From Undaria pinnatifida (lineage: Eukaryota; Sar; Phaeophyceae; Laminariales; Alariaceae), in contig JABAKD010000030.1 in the NCBI GenBank assembly GCA_012845835.1, positions 11,477,715-11,541,714 on the forward strand: a stretch of DNA of 64,000 bases, given 5' to 3'. The stretch's first letter is position 1. Every line of letters begins with the position of its first letter. The notes beneath the pieces are model-generated. The model saw only the letters and a list, made by a program, of their open reading frames with translations. It made no database searches and was not told where the DNA came from. Of this stretch, positions 33,050 to 43,076 are shown piece by piece. The position numbers and the translations under genes are program-made.

Positions 33050-34290
33050 ATGCTGGTTTTGTCACAGATGTCCTTCTGTACAACATGTACATATAGCACT
33101 CCACGTACTACTACATGCTGTTTAGCCTTGTGTGTAATCAGCAACGAAACAATCCAAACAATCTACCCCCAGGCACATAATGTATATGGAATTTGCTGGA
33201 AAACTTGAGCAAACACTAACGCACAGTGGTCTGTTCAGCAGCATTATTGCAATAATTGCATTATTGCATTATTGCATTATTCTGCGCGGTTCTGGTGTGT
33301 GAGAGATTCTAAAACAAAATAAAATAATAGTGTACTCGTAGCGTGTAGTTTTTAGGCCCTCAAAATTAACACGGGGTAATGCCCGTCGGTAATTTGGTCA
33401 AATGTTAAAGTTCCTCCGGGCGGCGTTCGCCATTTTCTTTTTATTATCAAGTATTTCCAGATTTTCTTTGAAAATACGCTGACCGATAGGTGGCCGGCCA
33501 TGCGCAATAATTTGCGGGTACATTTATTTTTGACGCATGTGCGATTTGCCCGCTGTCTTGGTGTAAGTAAATACTCGAAGCTGCAGCTATGAATAGGTGC
33601 TGTGGTGTTGGGTGACCCCAAACGAAACGAACGATGCGAGTTTGCGCAACACTTTGTCGCAGCAACGGCGCCCTCCGCAGTCACAGCACTTGAGCGCCTT
33701 TCCTTCAGGCGCCCAGCCAAAGCACTAGTGTCATCATCACAGCCACTTCCCTCCCTCCCATGCCCCCCACGCATAGACACTTCTCCATGGAACGAGTATA
33801 TAGCAAGGATATCCCGAAAATCAAGCAGGCCAACTCTCAGAACGACGCAAAAGATGGAAGCTCGCTTCCTCATTCGTACATTCACAACCTCATGTGAATC
33901 GTGCGCAAAAACAGCGACAACGCAGCAGAACTGTAACAGGCACAACACAAAGCAGCAGAGACAGCAGAGGCAGACTTCTGCGCAGGGGCCTTCAAGTAGT
34001 GCCACACAGGGGGGTGGGAGTACTATCGTAGTGCTTTTTTCTGCACGCGGCACTCTGCTCTCTCTGCAGAGTGCCGTAGAGGTTCCAGCCAGAGTTGCGA
34101 GTGGTCATATGGCATGCAAAAAGTGAAGGTTGATAGGTCTGTGACCTGTGACGCATACCTGAACAAAAAATGGAAGATGCACCTATCTAACCTACCAGGT
34201 ATCTAAAAAACGTCAGCTAGCTGTTGTACAGAAGGGCATCTGTGACAGAACCAGCAACTGAACGGCAGCTGTGACGCTGTGTGACCTTGA
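33050..34290. other. No gene recognised
   Basis: Open frames of 233 codons (minus, 33352-34053) and 174 codons (plus, 33602-34126) overlap. Neither has a recognisable domain, so neither is called. A (TTATTGCA)n stretch lies at 33244-33284. Confidence 0.3.
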
Positions 34291-34299
34291 ATATTAACG

Positions 34300-34425
34300 A
34301 AAAGCCCGCCAGCAGGCACGGAGGTCTTACGGACCAGCGGGGAAAATATCAAAGGCCCGCCAGCAGGCAGCAAAAACATATGAAAGGCCCGCCAGCAGGC
34401 ACGGACGCCTTACCGGCCCGCCGCA
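34300..34425. repeat. Short tandem repeat GCCCGCCAGCAGGCA
   Basis: AAAGGCCCGCCAGCAGGCA or a close variant occurs three times at about 34303, 34350 and 34384, and GGCCCGCC once more at the end. The unit itself is partly palindromic. Confidence 0.8.
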
Positions 34426-34899
34426 TCGAATTGGTACTTACTTCTACACGAGTATTTTTTGTTGCCTTTTTTTCTTTGTTCTTTGAAAGCGTAGTAATGA
34501 TAAAACCGCACCAACTAATTCGGATCTTGCCAAGTACCGCTGACCGCTGACACTCGTCATACCCCTGTGACGCACCTTCTAGACCTACTAAACTTTTTGG
34601 GAGTATCGAATAGTGTGGAACATACCAGTAAGGTGTGACGTGTGTGTTCTTCACATTATCCAATGTCCGTGCCGATTCGTCATCCTAAAAACACCAGAAA
34701 TAGCGACCGCACGATCGTGCCACGCCCGCCCCACACAGCAGCCCTCGGTGTCCCCGCGGACACAACGGCCGACGAGTCCCAACTCCGCGAGTGGGGGGCG
34801 TGAAAAGCCTCTCCGGGGACGGCTCGCGCTCTCCCCTGGAAGGTGGACAATCGTAAGAAAGTGAAAAAAATCCCACCCAGGTCCTGGCGTACCACAGGT

Positions 34900-35560
34900 G
34901 TACCGCTGTGGTGCGTACTGCCGTACTGCTGTGCTGCAGTTGTGGATTGGTCGGTACGTACTGCTCCACTGCTGTTGTACTGCTGTGATGGTGGATTGGT
35001 CAGTGGGTGGGTGGGTGGGTGGGGGGTGGTGGGTGCTTGGTGGGTGCTTGGTGGGTGGCGGCTCGCTCGCGATCCACGAAGTGGCGGGGGATCGTAAAAC
35101 AACGAATTTCCCCGCGTTTCTTACCGTGCTGCGGGTCCTCAAGACCCCGGAACCACCCAAATGCTTCTCGCGTACCGGTATACCACCATACATACTGCTG
35201 CACTGCTGTGGTGGCTTGGTCGGTGGGTGGTGAGTAGGTGGTGGGGGTGCACGTGGGTGGGTAGAACGTGTGGTATAATTCGTGGGCGTGTTTTCGTGCC
35301 TATGGGAGATGGCCCTGTTATGTTTTTTTTTGAACGTGCCACACCAATTTCAAAATAGGATTCCCCACACTAAATTCACTGCTGTACTCCTGTACTGCTG
35401 TACTGCCGGACTGCTGTACTGCTGTACTGCTGTTTGGTTCGTGGGCGGATGGCTTATTAGTCCGTGGGTGGGTACAACGTGTGGTATAATTCGTGGGTTT
35501 GTTTTCGTGCCTGTTGGAGATGGCCCTGTCATTTGGTTTTTCATGCCAACAGCGGCAGCA
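34900..35560. repeat. Tandem repeats with ACTGCTGT and GGTGGGTGG blocks
   Basis: GGTGGGTA.AACGTGTGGTATA, then ATTCGTGGG, GTTTTCGTGCCT and GGAGATGGCCCTGT, occurs at about 35254 and 35466. TACTGCTG-type microsatellites precede each copy. Confidence 0.75.
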
Positions 35561-35621
35561 ACTTGTTTTTCTCCGCTATACCGGCCGGCGCTGGCGTACT
35601 TCAGGAGTACCACTAGCTGTC

Positions 35622-36232
35622 TATCACGGAAGCAGATATGGTCTGACTTCCGGCGTGGGTTTTGCATTTTTCGCGTACTTTGTGTCAGGGAGTTGGTCTG
35701 ACTGCTCTTATTGACGTTGTGTTCTCGTCCTGCAGTTGTGGTAGGATGTTTCCACTTAATTAACACACGCAATTCATCTACCACCCTTGAGCGCTCTCGG
35801 CGCATGTCAATGCCGTCCGAATCCTTCTCTGGATTTAGCTAAGGTCTGGCTACTACCTTTGTCAATTGACCTTTCCTTACATGTATTACGTTTCACTCAC
35901 GGTTTATTTTATTATGGCAACCGCGGTCTTCTTTCCATTTTCTTCCCGCCTATTTCTCGCCTATCCACAACACCACAGTTTTCCCTACTATTGTACACAA
36001 CCTCCTTATTTGCGTTTTGTTTCGTCTTTCCAATTCCTCTATGCAGTGCACCAACACCCTACCTTCACATAATATGCCTGTGCGCAAAACCACCCCCGAC
36101 AAAACCCACAATTTTCAATGGCATATGCTCCAAATACATGTAGCATCTCAACCTCTTGGTACCTACGGTCCATTGCCTTCCCGTTCTCTTAGTCACGTCT
36201 TTTTTGCGCAATCGGCGGCCCCTCCTGATCCT
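35622..36232 (+). repeat. Dispersed 610-bp repeat, inverted copy at 59.34-59.98 kb
   Basis: It runs from ATCACGGAAGCAGATATGGT to AATCGGCGGCCCCTCC and GATCC. The other copy is on the opposite strand and is well conserved throughout. A 118-codon frame (35787-36143) is partly preserved in both copies but has no recognised domain. No terminal inverted repeat or target duplication was found. Confidence 0.85.
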
Positions 36233-36244
36233 TGTGTATTATAT

Positions 36245-36515
36245 TAAAGATTAAAATACCCTCCAGCTGTGAGATCGAAGATTTCGTCGAAAATCATCTT
36301 TGCAAGCTGTATGTGTTACTCCGATCGCGCGTATTACTGTGTGTTTTCAGTAAGGATATTGGTCAGCGACTCCCGTTGGAACTACAGTGTAGCTTGTACC
36401 AGGGTCAATAGGGTGATGTTGATCAATCTGTGCGCGGAAACTATAAACCCGTTTTTGAGGGGGACAGAATCTGACGGCTGTGGAATGCATCAGTTTGTCA
36501 TGTATAACCTTTAAG
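36245..36515 (-). repeat. Inverted copy of the 16.85-17.11 kb family
   Basis: TAAAATACCCTCCAGCTGTG and GCTTGTACCAGGGTCAATAG... through TGATGCATCAGTTT-like sequence is the reverse complement of 16845-17110. Confidence 0.8.
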
Positions 36516-36526
36516 TCGTACAAGGC

Positions 36527-36728
36527 GCTTCGCTCCGCAGGCGGCATCCGCCCGCTACGCTAGCTCAAATAGAACAACACTTGAAGCGGACAGAGGTTTA
36601 CTACTGACACTTGCAAATGTCAACATTTGTTAATGGGCGACTTGCAAATGCCTAGAGCGAAGTGGTGCGGGACAAAGGATGCCGCGCATCGCTCCGCGGG
36701 CGGCATCCGCCAGCTACGCTAGCTCAGA
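36527..36728. repeat. Two copies of the 42-bp GC-rich hairpin repeat
   Basis: GGCGCTTCGCTCCGCAGGCG at 36527 and CATCGCTCCGCGGGCGGCAT at 36687, both followed by CTACGCTAGCTCA. Roughly 160 bp apart with related sequence between (ACTTGCAAATG twice). Confidence 0.75.
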
Positions 36729-36729
36729 T

Positions 36730-37330
36730 GGAACAAAAAAACGTGAACCGTACAGAGCATTGTTTGGTGCAACTTGCGACTTGAAAATGCCAAGAGGTCG
36801 GCGCTTCAGGACAGTTAGGCTAGGGATTGGAGGCCTATTTTGACCCAAAAAAACGGCAGGCTATTCGGATCGACCAGCCAAAAAAAAGAAGAAAAATCTG
36901 AAAAAATAAAACTACCGCCATACCCCTAACTACTTGGTTTTAGTGGAGGTGCACAGAGAACTTGTATGTGATTTACCTCGGAGCTGGAGATGATTTCAAT
37001 ACTGACATCATACAGACACCTCACACAGGCACATGCCGTTGGGATGGCATCTTTTTTTAACACAGGAGTATAAGTTCATGTTTTTAAGTTCATGTTTTTA
37101 TCGACGGAAAGGTGCGGAAAAACATGCTCTCCTGTGGTTTCTGTCTCTTGCTCTTATGACGTGCTTCAGTAGTGCCAAAACACGTTGCCATGCCCTGCAT
37201 TGGGATGTGCAGTATACAGCGAAACAAACCCCGCTCGAATCGACGTAGTTTCCGTAGAGAAAAAGCGAACGGAAAATCGGCCCTTCAGTCACTTTTTGAG
37301 GGACCACGACAATCGATTTCGTGATGGGCA
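36730..37330. other. No gene recognised
   Basis: Small frames only. GTTCATGTTTTTA is duplicated at about 37074 and 37089. Confidence 0.3.
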
Positions 37331-37379
37331 ATTCGAAAAAAACAGAAAGAACCTCGAGAAAGGGCAAACGGAAAAAGAT

Positions 37380-38135
37380 TGTCCAGGTGAGCCGGGAGGC
37401 ATATCTGCAGCGCACGGTGTCGACACGCGGCTCGCTGCTGCTGCTGCTCCTTCCGCGCTCAGGACGGGCAGGAGCAAAAATATGATGATAACTAACACAA
37501 GCTCCACGACACCAGCAGCAGCAGGCTTTGGATCAGGGTTGGTTCATTGACACCTGGCACGAATCTGGACAGGATTGTAACGATCGTTTGGTTTTCATAT
37601 TTAGATATCAACGTTGCTTACATTTCCGGCCAAATATGATTTCTCGATACAAATAGGTGATTTTATCTCTTGCCGCTCTGTAACTTCGCACGACAATCGT
37701 ATGTCGACCCGCACTTTGCTGCTGCTGCTGCTGGGGCGGAGCCATACTGATACCGAACACGACAAGATTCGTGACTCGTCGGTGGCATTTGCAGCAGCAA
37801 CAGGAGGCAGGGGCAGGATGGTTTGTTGAAGCGTTGGTTCATTGATACCTGGTATGATACGAGTATGATACGAGTTCAAGTATTAATTGTGCATGTTTTT
37901 GTCTGGTTTCTCGATACCAGGTAGGTGATTTCCTGTTTTTCCTCAACGCTATTTTGCACGATAAGAGTGTGTTGACCCGCGCGTTGCTGCTGCTGCTGCT
38001 GCTGCACGGGCGGAAACATACGGGTAACGAACAAGCTTCGCGCTTCGGCGGCCGCAGTTGCCGCAGCAGCAGCAGGCAGTGTAAGTGGGATTTGTAGCAG
38101 GGCTCATTGGCACCTGGTATGATACGAGTATGATA
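37380..38135. repeat. Three degenerate tandem units with CTG tract and ACCTGGTATGATACGAG end
   Basis: Each unit has a GTCGACCCGC-like start, a (CTG)n tract, a (CAG)n tract about 80-100 bp later, and ends TTCATTGACACCTGG. Starts are at about 37418, 37699 and 37972. The ends of the second and third units are ACCTGGTATGATACGAGTAT. Confidence 0.65.
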
Positions 38136-38139
38136 CGAA

Positions 38140-39060
38140 TATGACACACGTGTCCACACAGACCCCAGAAGCGCCACCAAGTGGTCCTCCTTCCACCCAT
38201 GCCAACTACCTACACCGAGAGGATCCATGAAACAAGGAGTTGTCAACCCCGCAGTCACGGAGATGTGCAGGATGTGCAACACGCGGCCGAAGCGATGGCT
38301 GCGGATGGGAACATCTTGTACCGCAGCAGCAGGATGAGCAGCAGCAGCCGGGTCAGCAGCAGCAGCAGCCGCACCAAGATCAGCAAATCCACCTTCAACC
38401 AGGCCCGGTAGGGGCTGCGCTTGCGGGCTGTAAGCCATCGAGGCCGAGGGTCCACCAGTGAATCCCCCTCACGCTCACGCGCTCGTTTGTTCGCTGCTGC
38501 TCAAGCACTCGTCGTGGTGTTCCGGGCGAGAACGATACCAGATTCACGTACTTTGCGTGCGCTGCTGCGCCCTTTTTCAGCGAGACGCTGCAGCTCCTCT
38601 ACAATTAATGCTTTTATTATCTTATTATATGTGATACCACTCATGAATAGTTCTTTTTTGTAACATGTCCATTCTTTCCCCAGCGCTGGTTGGCATTTTT
38701 TTTCAAGATTCATTTTCTTCAGCTAACGACCGCAGACATTTTTTGGGACTTTTTTACGTATAAAAATATTTCAGTCCCTAGCCTAACAGTAACCCGGAGG
38801 TCGTATCTACGCATGCATTACATCACCCGTACGAAAGATAACGGACCAAGAGGAGAGTAGCAGTGTTGTATCTTACTGAGTTGGAAATGAAAGGAAGTCT
38901 TTGCGCATCACCAGCTAGCTACTGCTGCTGCTGCTGCTTGTATACATTCTCTCTGGACGGGCAGATTTCGATGCATTCGTTCGTTTTGAAAACACGGCGA
39001 ACTGTAGAAGATGGTTTTACTTACATTGTCGCGCAGCAGCTACACTTCTCGAAGTATAGT
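38140..39060. other. No gene recognised
   Basis: CAGCAG-rich at 38320-38375. Frames here (for example minus 37839-38438) are Ala/Leu-rich products of the CAG tracts. Confidence 0.3.
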
Positions 39061-39062
39061 TA

Positions 39063-39315
39063 GCACGGCTTTTCACGGGTCAGGAGCTTTTCTTCAAAAC
39101 CTCACGGATCGGGTCAGGAAGTTTTGAAATCTCACGGGTCGGGTCGGGTCAAGAGGTTTGGAAATATCGCGGGTCGGGTCAGGAGGCTTTCACATCTCAC
39201 GGGGTCGGGTCGGGTCATGACCCGCGAAGTACGAGTCATTTCGCTGATCGGGCCACTCTGACCCGCGAGGTTTTTTCTTCTAACCCGCGGGTCGGATCCG
39301 TAGATCTGACCCGCG
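39063..39315 (-). repeat. GGGTC minisatellite array, headless copy
   Basis: It starts GCTTTTCACGGGTCAGG (the family end) and continues with four degenerate TCACGGGTCGGGTC units. The tRNA-like head is absent. Confidence 0.75.
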
Positions 39316-39319
39316 AACC

Positions 39320-40515
39320 CAACACATTGAAACCTTGCTGCTTGCAAGGAACGCAAAGAAAGCCGCGGGAAGGGTTCTCCATTGAGGGAGGAGTTAGGCA
39401 GGCGTGTTCCAAGTGGGAGCGCTGAAATCGAAGCGGGTCCCATTAATCAAGCGAATATGGTTTAAAGAATGCTGAGACACGGATTATATATGTCTACGAC
39501 GCTTTGACGGCTGAGTGTTGTGTTCTGTTCTCTGTTCTCTGTTCTCTGTTCTTGTGATATATGCTCGATGGTAATATGCTATCTCTGCTGCATGTTGTTG
39601 TAGCTCTAAGAGCTGCTGGTGGGTGTGTTTTCATTGTGATTTTGAGCAGGAGAAGCAGGAGGTGTAGGTGTACTGCTGTATGTATTAATAGTAGTCTACG
39701 AGCTACGGGTCGTGTAATATGATACGTCCAAATGAGAGTTAACGTACGTACTCGGACAAACTTTTTGTACAGTACTCGATTTGGTTTATCGCCACTTTTT
39801 ATGTTGAATTTAGTGTAGGAACGGCTATCTTGATAATTTGTTCATCTTTTTCGATTCTGAACCGAGCTTTGAAGATCCATTTTTTTACTCTTTTCCGCCT
39901 TTTTGATTATATATATCTTGATTTTAGTGTGCAGAAGTATCTTGAAAATTGTGCGTGGATATTTATCTTGAAGCGGTGCAGGAGATTTTGTTAAAGTTAG
40001 GGTTAGGTAGTAGGGCGGTCCCGAAGGACACGAAGAAGGCGAAGAAAGCAAGAAACGCAACATTTTTTGTTCTTGATTTGTTTATCGGCATTTTTTATGT
40101 TGAATCGAGTTTAGGAACGGCTGTGTTGCTCATGCTGTACTCTTTTCCGATTCTGAATCGAGTTTTGAAGATCAATTTTTCATTTTTTTCCGACTTTTCG
40201 AGAAATATCTTGATTTTAGGGTGGAAATATTCAATTTGAAGCGGTCCTGGAGAGTTGTGTTGGACTTAGTGTATGGGCGGTCCCGAAGAACACGAAGGGA
40301 GCGATTTTGTCTGGGATTTAGTATATGGGCCGTCACGAAGAGGGCGGTCCCGAAGAATACGAAGGAGGCGAAGAAAGCAAGGAACGCAAGGAAGGCTGCC
40401 GGGAACGTTCTCGAGTAGGAGGGCTTAGGCAGGCGTGTTCCGATTGGGAGCGCTGAGAGCGAAGCGGGTCCCATTAATCTAGTGAAAAAGGTTTAAAGAA
40501 ATCTGGGAGACAAGT
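39320..40515. repeat. Direct duplications
   Basis: The stretch GTTAGGCAGGCGTGTTCC, GGGAGCGCTGA and AAGCGGGTCCCATTAATC occurs at about 39395 and 40425. Between them, a segment with TTTTTATGTTGAAT, GTAGGAACGGCT, TTTCGATTCTGAA and ATATCTTGATTTTAG occurs at about 39798 and 40093. Confidence 0.75.
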
Positions 40516-40559
40516 GTATGACTTATAACTGATGGGGGGAGGGCTGGGTTTTTAAATGA

Positions 40560-40900
40560 GGGAGGGGGGGGGGCGTACTTATTTGCTGCTTGCCTTCGTG
40601 ATTTGAGCATTATTATGATTGACCACGCATGCATCCCTTTCGAGACGGAGCATTGTTCTTACTCCTAGTAGAGACACTTCCAACATTTTGGCGCTGATTA
40701 CGCTTCTTCCATATATTTGCATCGAAACAGAGGGGGGGTGCACTCAGTTTGTGCATGGCCGTAGTCGTATGACCATAGACCCTCGCATCCCTAATATGCC
40801 GGGACGGAGCATGTCGGGTTTTCACCAACCAGGCAGACATTGCTTACACCAAGCGCGAAGCGCCGTGAGGTGTTCGGTGAGTCGCATGAAGGGTGAGCTG
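40560..40900 (+). repeat. Dispersed repeat (modules A and B), copy 1
   Basis: Module A has GAGCATTATTATGATTGACC, ACGCATGCATCC and GAGACGGAGCA. Module B has CATGGCCGTAGTC, GACCCTCGCATC, ATGCCGGGACGGAGCA and TGCTT.CACCA. The same modules lie in introns of the ATPase gene at 53.2 kb (A only) and 56.3-56.6 kb (B before A). Confidence 0.75.
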
Positions 40901-40904
40901 CATC

Positions 40905-42452
40905 CTTCCAAGAACCGCTCGTAAGACAGACTTCGGCACCTTATGCCTACTTTCTTGCTCATGGATGACAGCGCCAATGAGTTGTACTTTGTTTTCTGGT
41001 GTGGCCACTCCAGAGACAGCGATGGGTATTACTATGTAACTGCCTCGTGGGTGCCTTACCATATTCACACTACGTGCTGCGACCATTCCCCTTGTGTGGA
41101 CTTAGGGTTCTCCACCTCGCGCAATATAATCTACTTGATAATCAGCATGGTGACCGCCAAGAACAAAACAAAAAAAAAAACGGTGCCCTGGTTGTCTAGC
41201 TCACGCAGTGATTGGCATGTTTTACAGCGTCGTTGCCAACCGACGCCAACCCCAATATGCATAAAACGTTTTACAGCGTCGGTGCCAACCGAGGCCAACT
41301 ATTGTATATCGGAGTATCACACACAGCTTGCAAAGATAAATTTCGACAAAATCTTCGATCTCACAGCTGGAGTGTATTTTTATTTTTTTAGTATGTATTT
41401 CAAGGGGCGGGGGGGGGTTAATTTGAATTTGAAGACCATATAAATAGTATGTACATCGCGAGTGCTTAAAGCAAGCTACCAAGCGCGTATGGTATACTCA
41501 TGTGGCGTCCGAGCTGGTTTCTTGCTGAACGACGGCGGGGCTGTTGGCATAATCAAAGTCGCCAGTTTGCACCTACCGCGAATCGTTAACCTCTGTCCGC
41601 TTCAATATTTTTTGTTCAAGTTTCAAGTACGTGAGCTGTGAGGTTCGGTCAAGGGTTAGGGTCTATACCCATCTTTTAAAAAGAAGAGAAGAATCAAGCA
41701 AAACGTCAAATAGCTGTATTCCAATACGTATCTGTATTCTCCAGCAAACTCGTCCCTGTTGGTGCACCCTAAGTTGCGTGCTTGTAATCCTGTGGCATCC
41801 ACGGTCATAAAACTACGAATATGTGTAAAATATGGAAAAACGATGAAACTGGTGGCATGGACTGGAAATAGCTGTCCCAATAAATGGGAAAAAGTGTGTG
41901 CGAATGTCGGGGGAGATTATGGGAACAACTGGGCAGAGAGTGGGACGGGGACGAGTTGGGACGGGAACAAGACACCTTGCGTCAGGATGGAGACGGCGGG
42001 AACATATACCGACAACGGGAACGGTCGGAAAATCGCGGTTGGGAACGAACTATCATACGGTTTCCTGTTCCCGCCCCGACCACGTGTTCCCATCCCAACT
42101 TTTACCGCGCGTGCGTGTCCCTGGCACAAACTGGAGTTACGTCTGTTGTCCCCGTGCCTCTCTTGGCTCAGCTGTTGGTATAAAGATACTGTAGGTTTTG
42201 GTACAAGTGTCCCGAGATGTGACAAGCCGATTTGGCCGTTTGGGACGTTTTTTCTCTTTATGAACGCTTTTCAATCGGACACCCTAACCCTAAGAGATCA
42301 GAGGTCAGCCCGCAGGGATTCGACATTAGACTACAACAGCAGTAGCAGCAGCAGTCATGCGGGGTTGTGTTTTTGTTGTTGATGATGATGTTGTATAGGC
42401 GACGGCTAGCCCTGCGCTCACCCCCCCCCCGTTCCACCCTGTTCCTTCCCAG
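40905..42452. other. Region expected to hold the N-terminal exon of the ATPase; none recognised
   Basis: Exon 1 described below opens with a splice acceptor, so at least one upstream exon must exist. Nothing between 40.9 and 42.45 kb resembles the N-terminal membrane segment of P5A ATPases. The region has a copy of the 16.85 kb family (41310-41400) and GGGACGGGAAC low-complexity (41930-42060). Confidence 0.3.
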
Positions 42453-43076
42453 TGCTTCTTAACGATAGGTGAGCAGTACAACGACGCCCTCGCCCGTGCC
42501 GAGGAAGAAGGCTGGGCCCTCCCAAACTCCGAGGACAGCCACCGCACAGCTTTAACGGCGCACCTTACAGGCAGTGACCTCCAAGAAGCCGCAAAGGAAG
42601 TCCACCTCCCGTGGAAGTACCTCCCAGGGTTCTGGCCCGTGCTTTGGCTCTGCGTCGTGTTCGTGCTACATCTTCTCATGATACTCTCCCAGCACTGGTC
42701 GGTGGCGTTCCGCTGCTTGGTAAGGTTTCGCCCCGCCCAAGACCCTACTAAGGCAACGCATGCTATGGCCACCCCCCGGCCTCACTGCGGAAACGGAAAG
42801 ACAATCCTTGTGCCGGTCGAGGACTCGCCCCTTGGCCCTTCTTTCGAGTTTCATCGGCGAAAGTATGTCTATGATCAGCGCTCGGGAGCGTTTGTGAAGG
42901 TGCGCTGTCGCGTGGACCGTCCTCTCAGCTTTTACAGGAAGTGGAGAGGGCTGCCCACGGAAGCGGCCGTGGAGAGCGCCCGCCTCATGTACGGAACGAA
43001 TCGGTTCGAGATGGAGATGCCGAAGTTCTTGGACCTGTACAAGGCGCAGCTTCTGTCTCCCTTCACTATCTTCCAG
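42453..43076 (+). CDS. P5A ATPase exon 1 (first found)
   Basis: Acceptor CCTTCCCAG, 208 codons in phase 0, donor CAG/GTCAGT. Encodes [14 protein letters not shown], the membrane segment [24 protein letters not shown] and the family stretch [12 protein letters not shown], ending SPFTIFQ. True exon number is unknown because upstream exons are missing. Confidence 0.85.

Noticed and set aside
33352..34126. 233-codon minus and 174-codon plus open frames
   Set aside because: They overlap, have no recognisable domain, and codon use is not distinct from surrounding sequence.
40943..41443. N-terminal exon of the P5A ATPase
   Set aside because: The frame does not resemble the first membrane segment of the family and no suitable donor leads to the 42453 acceptor.
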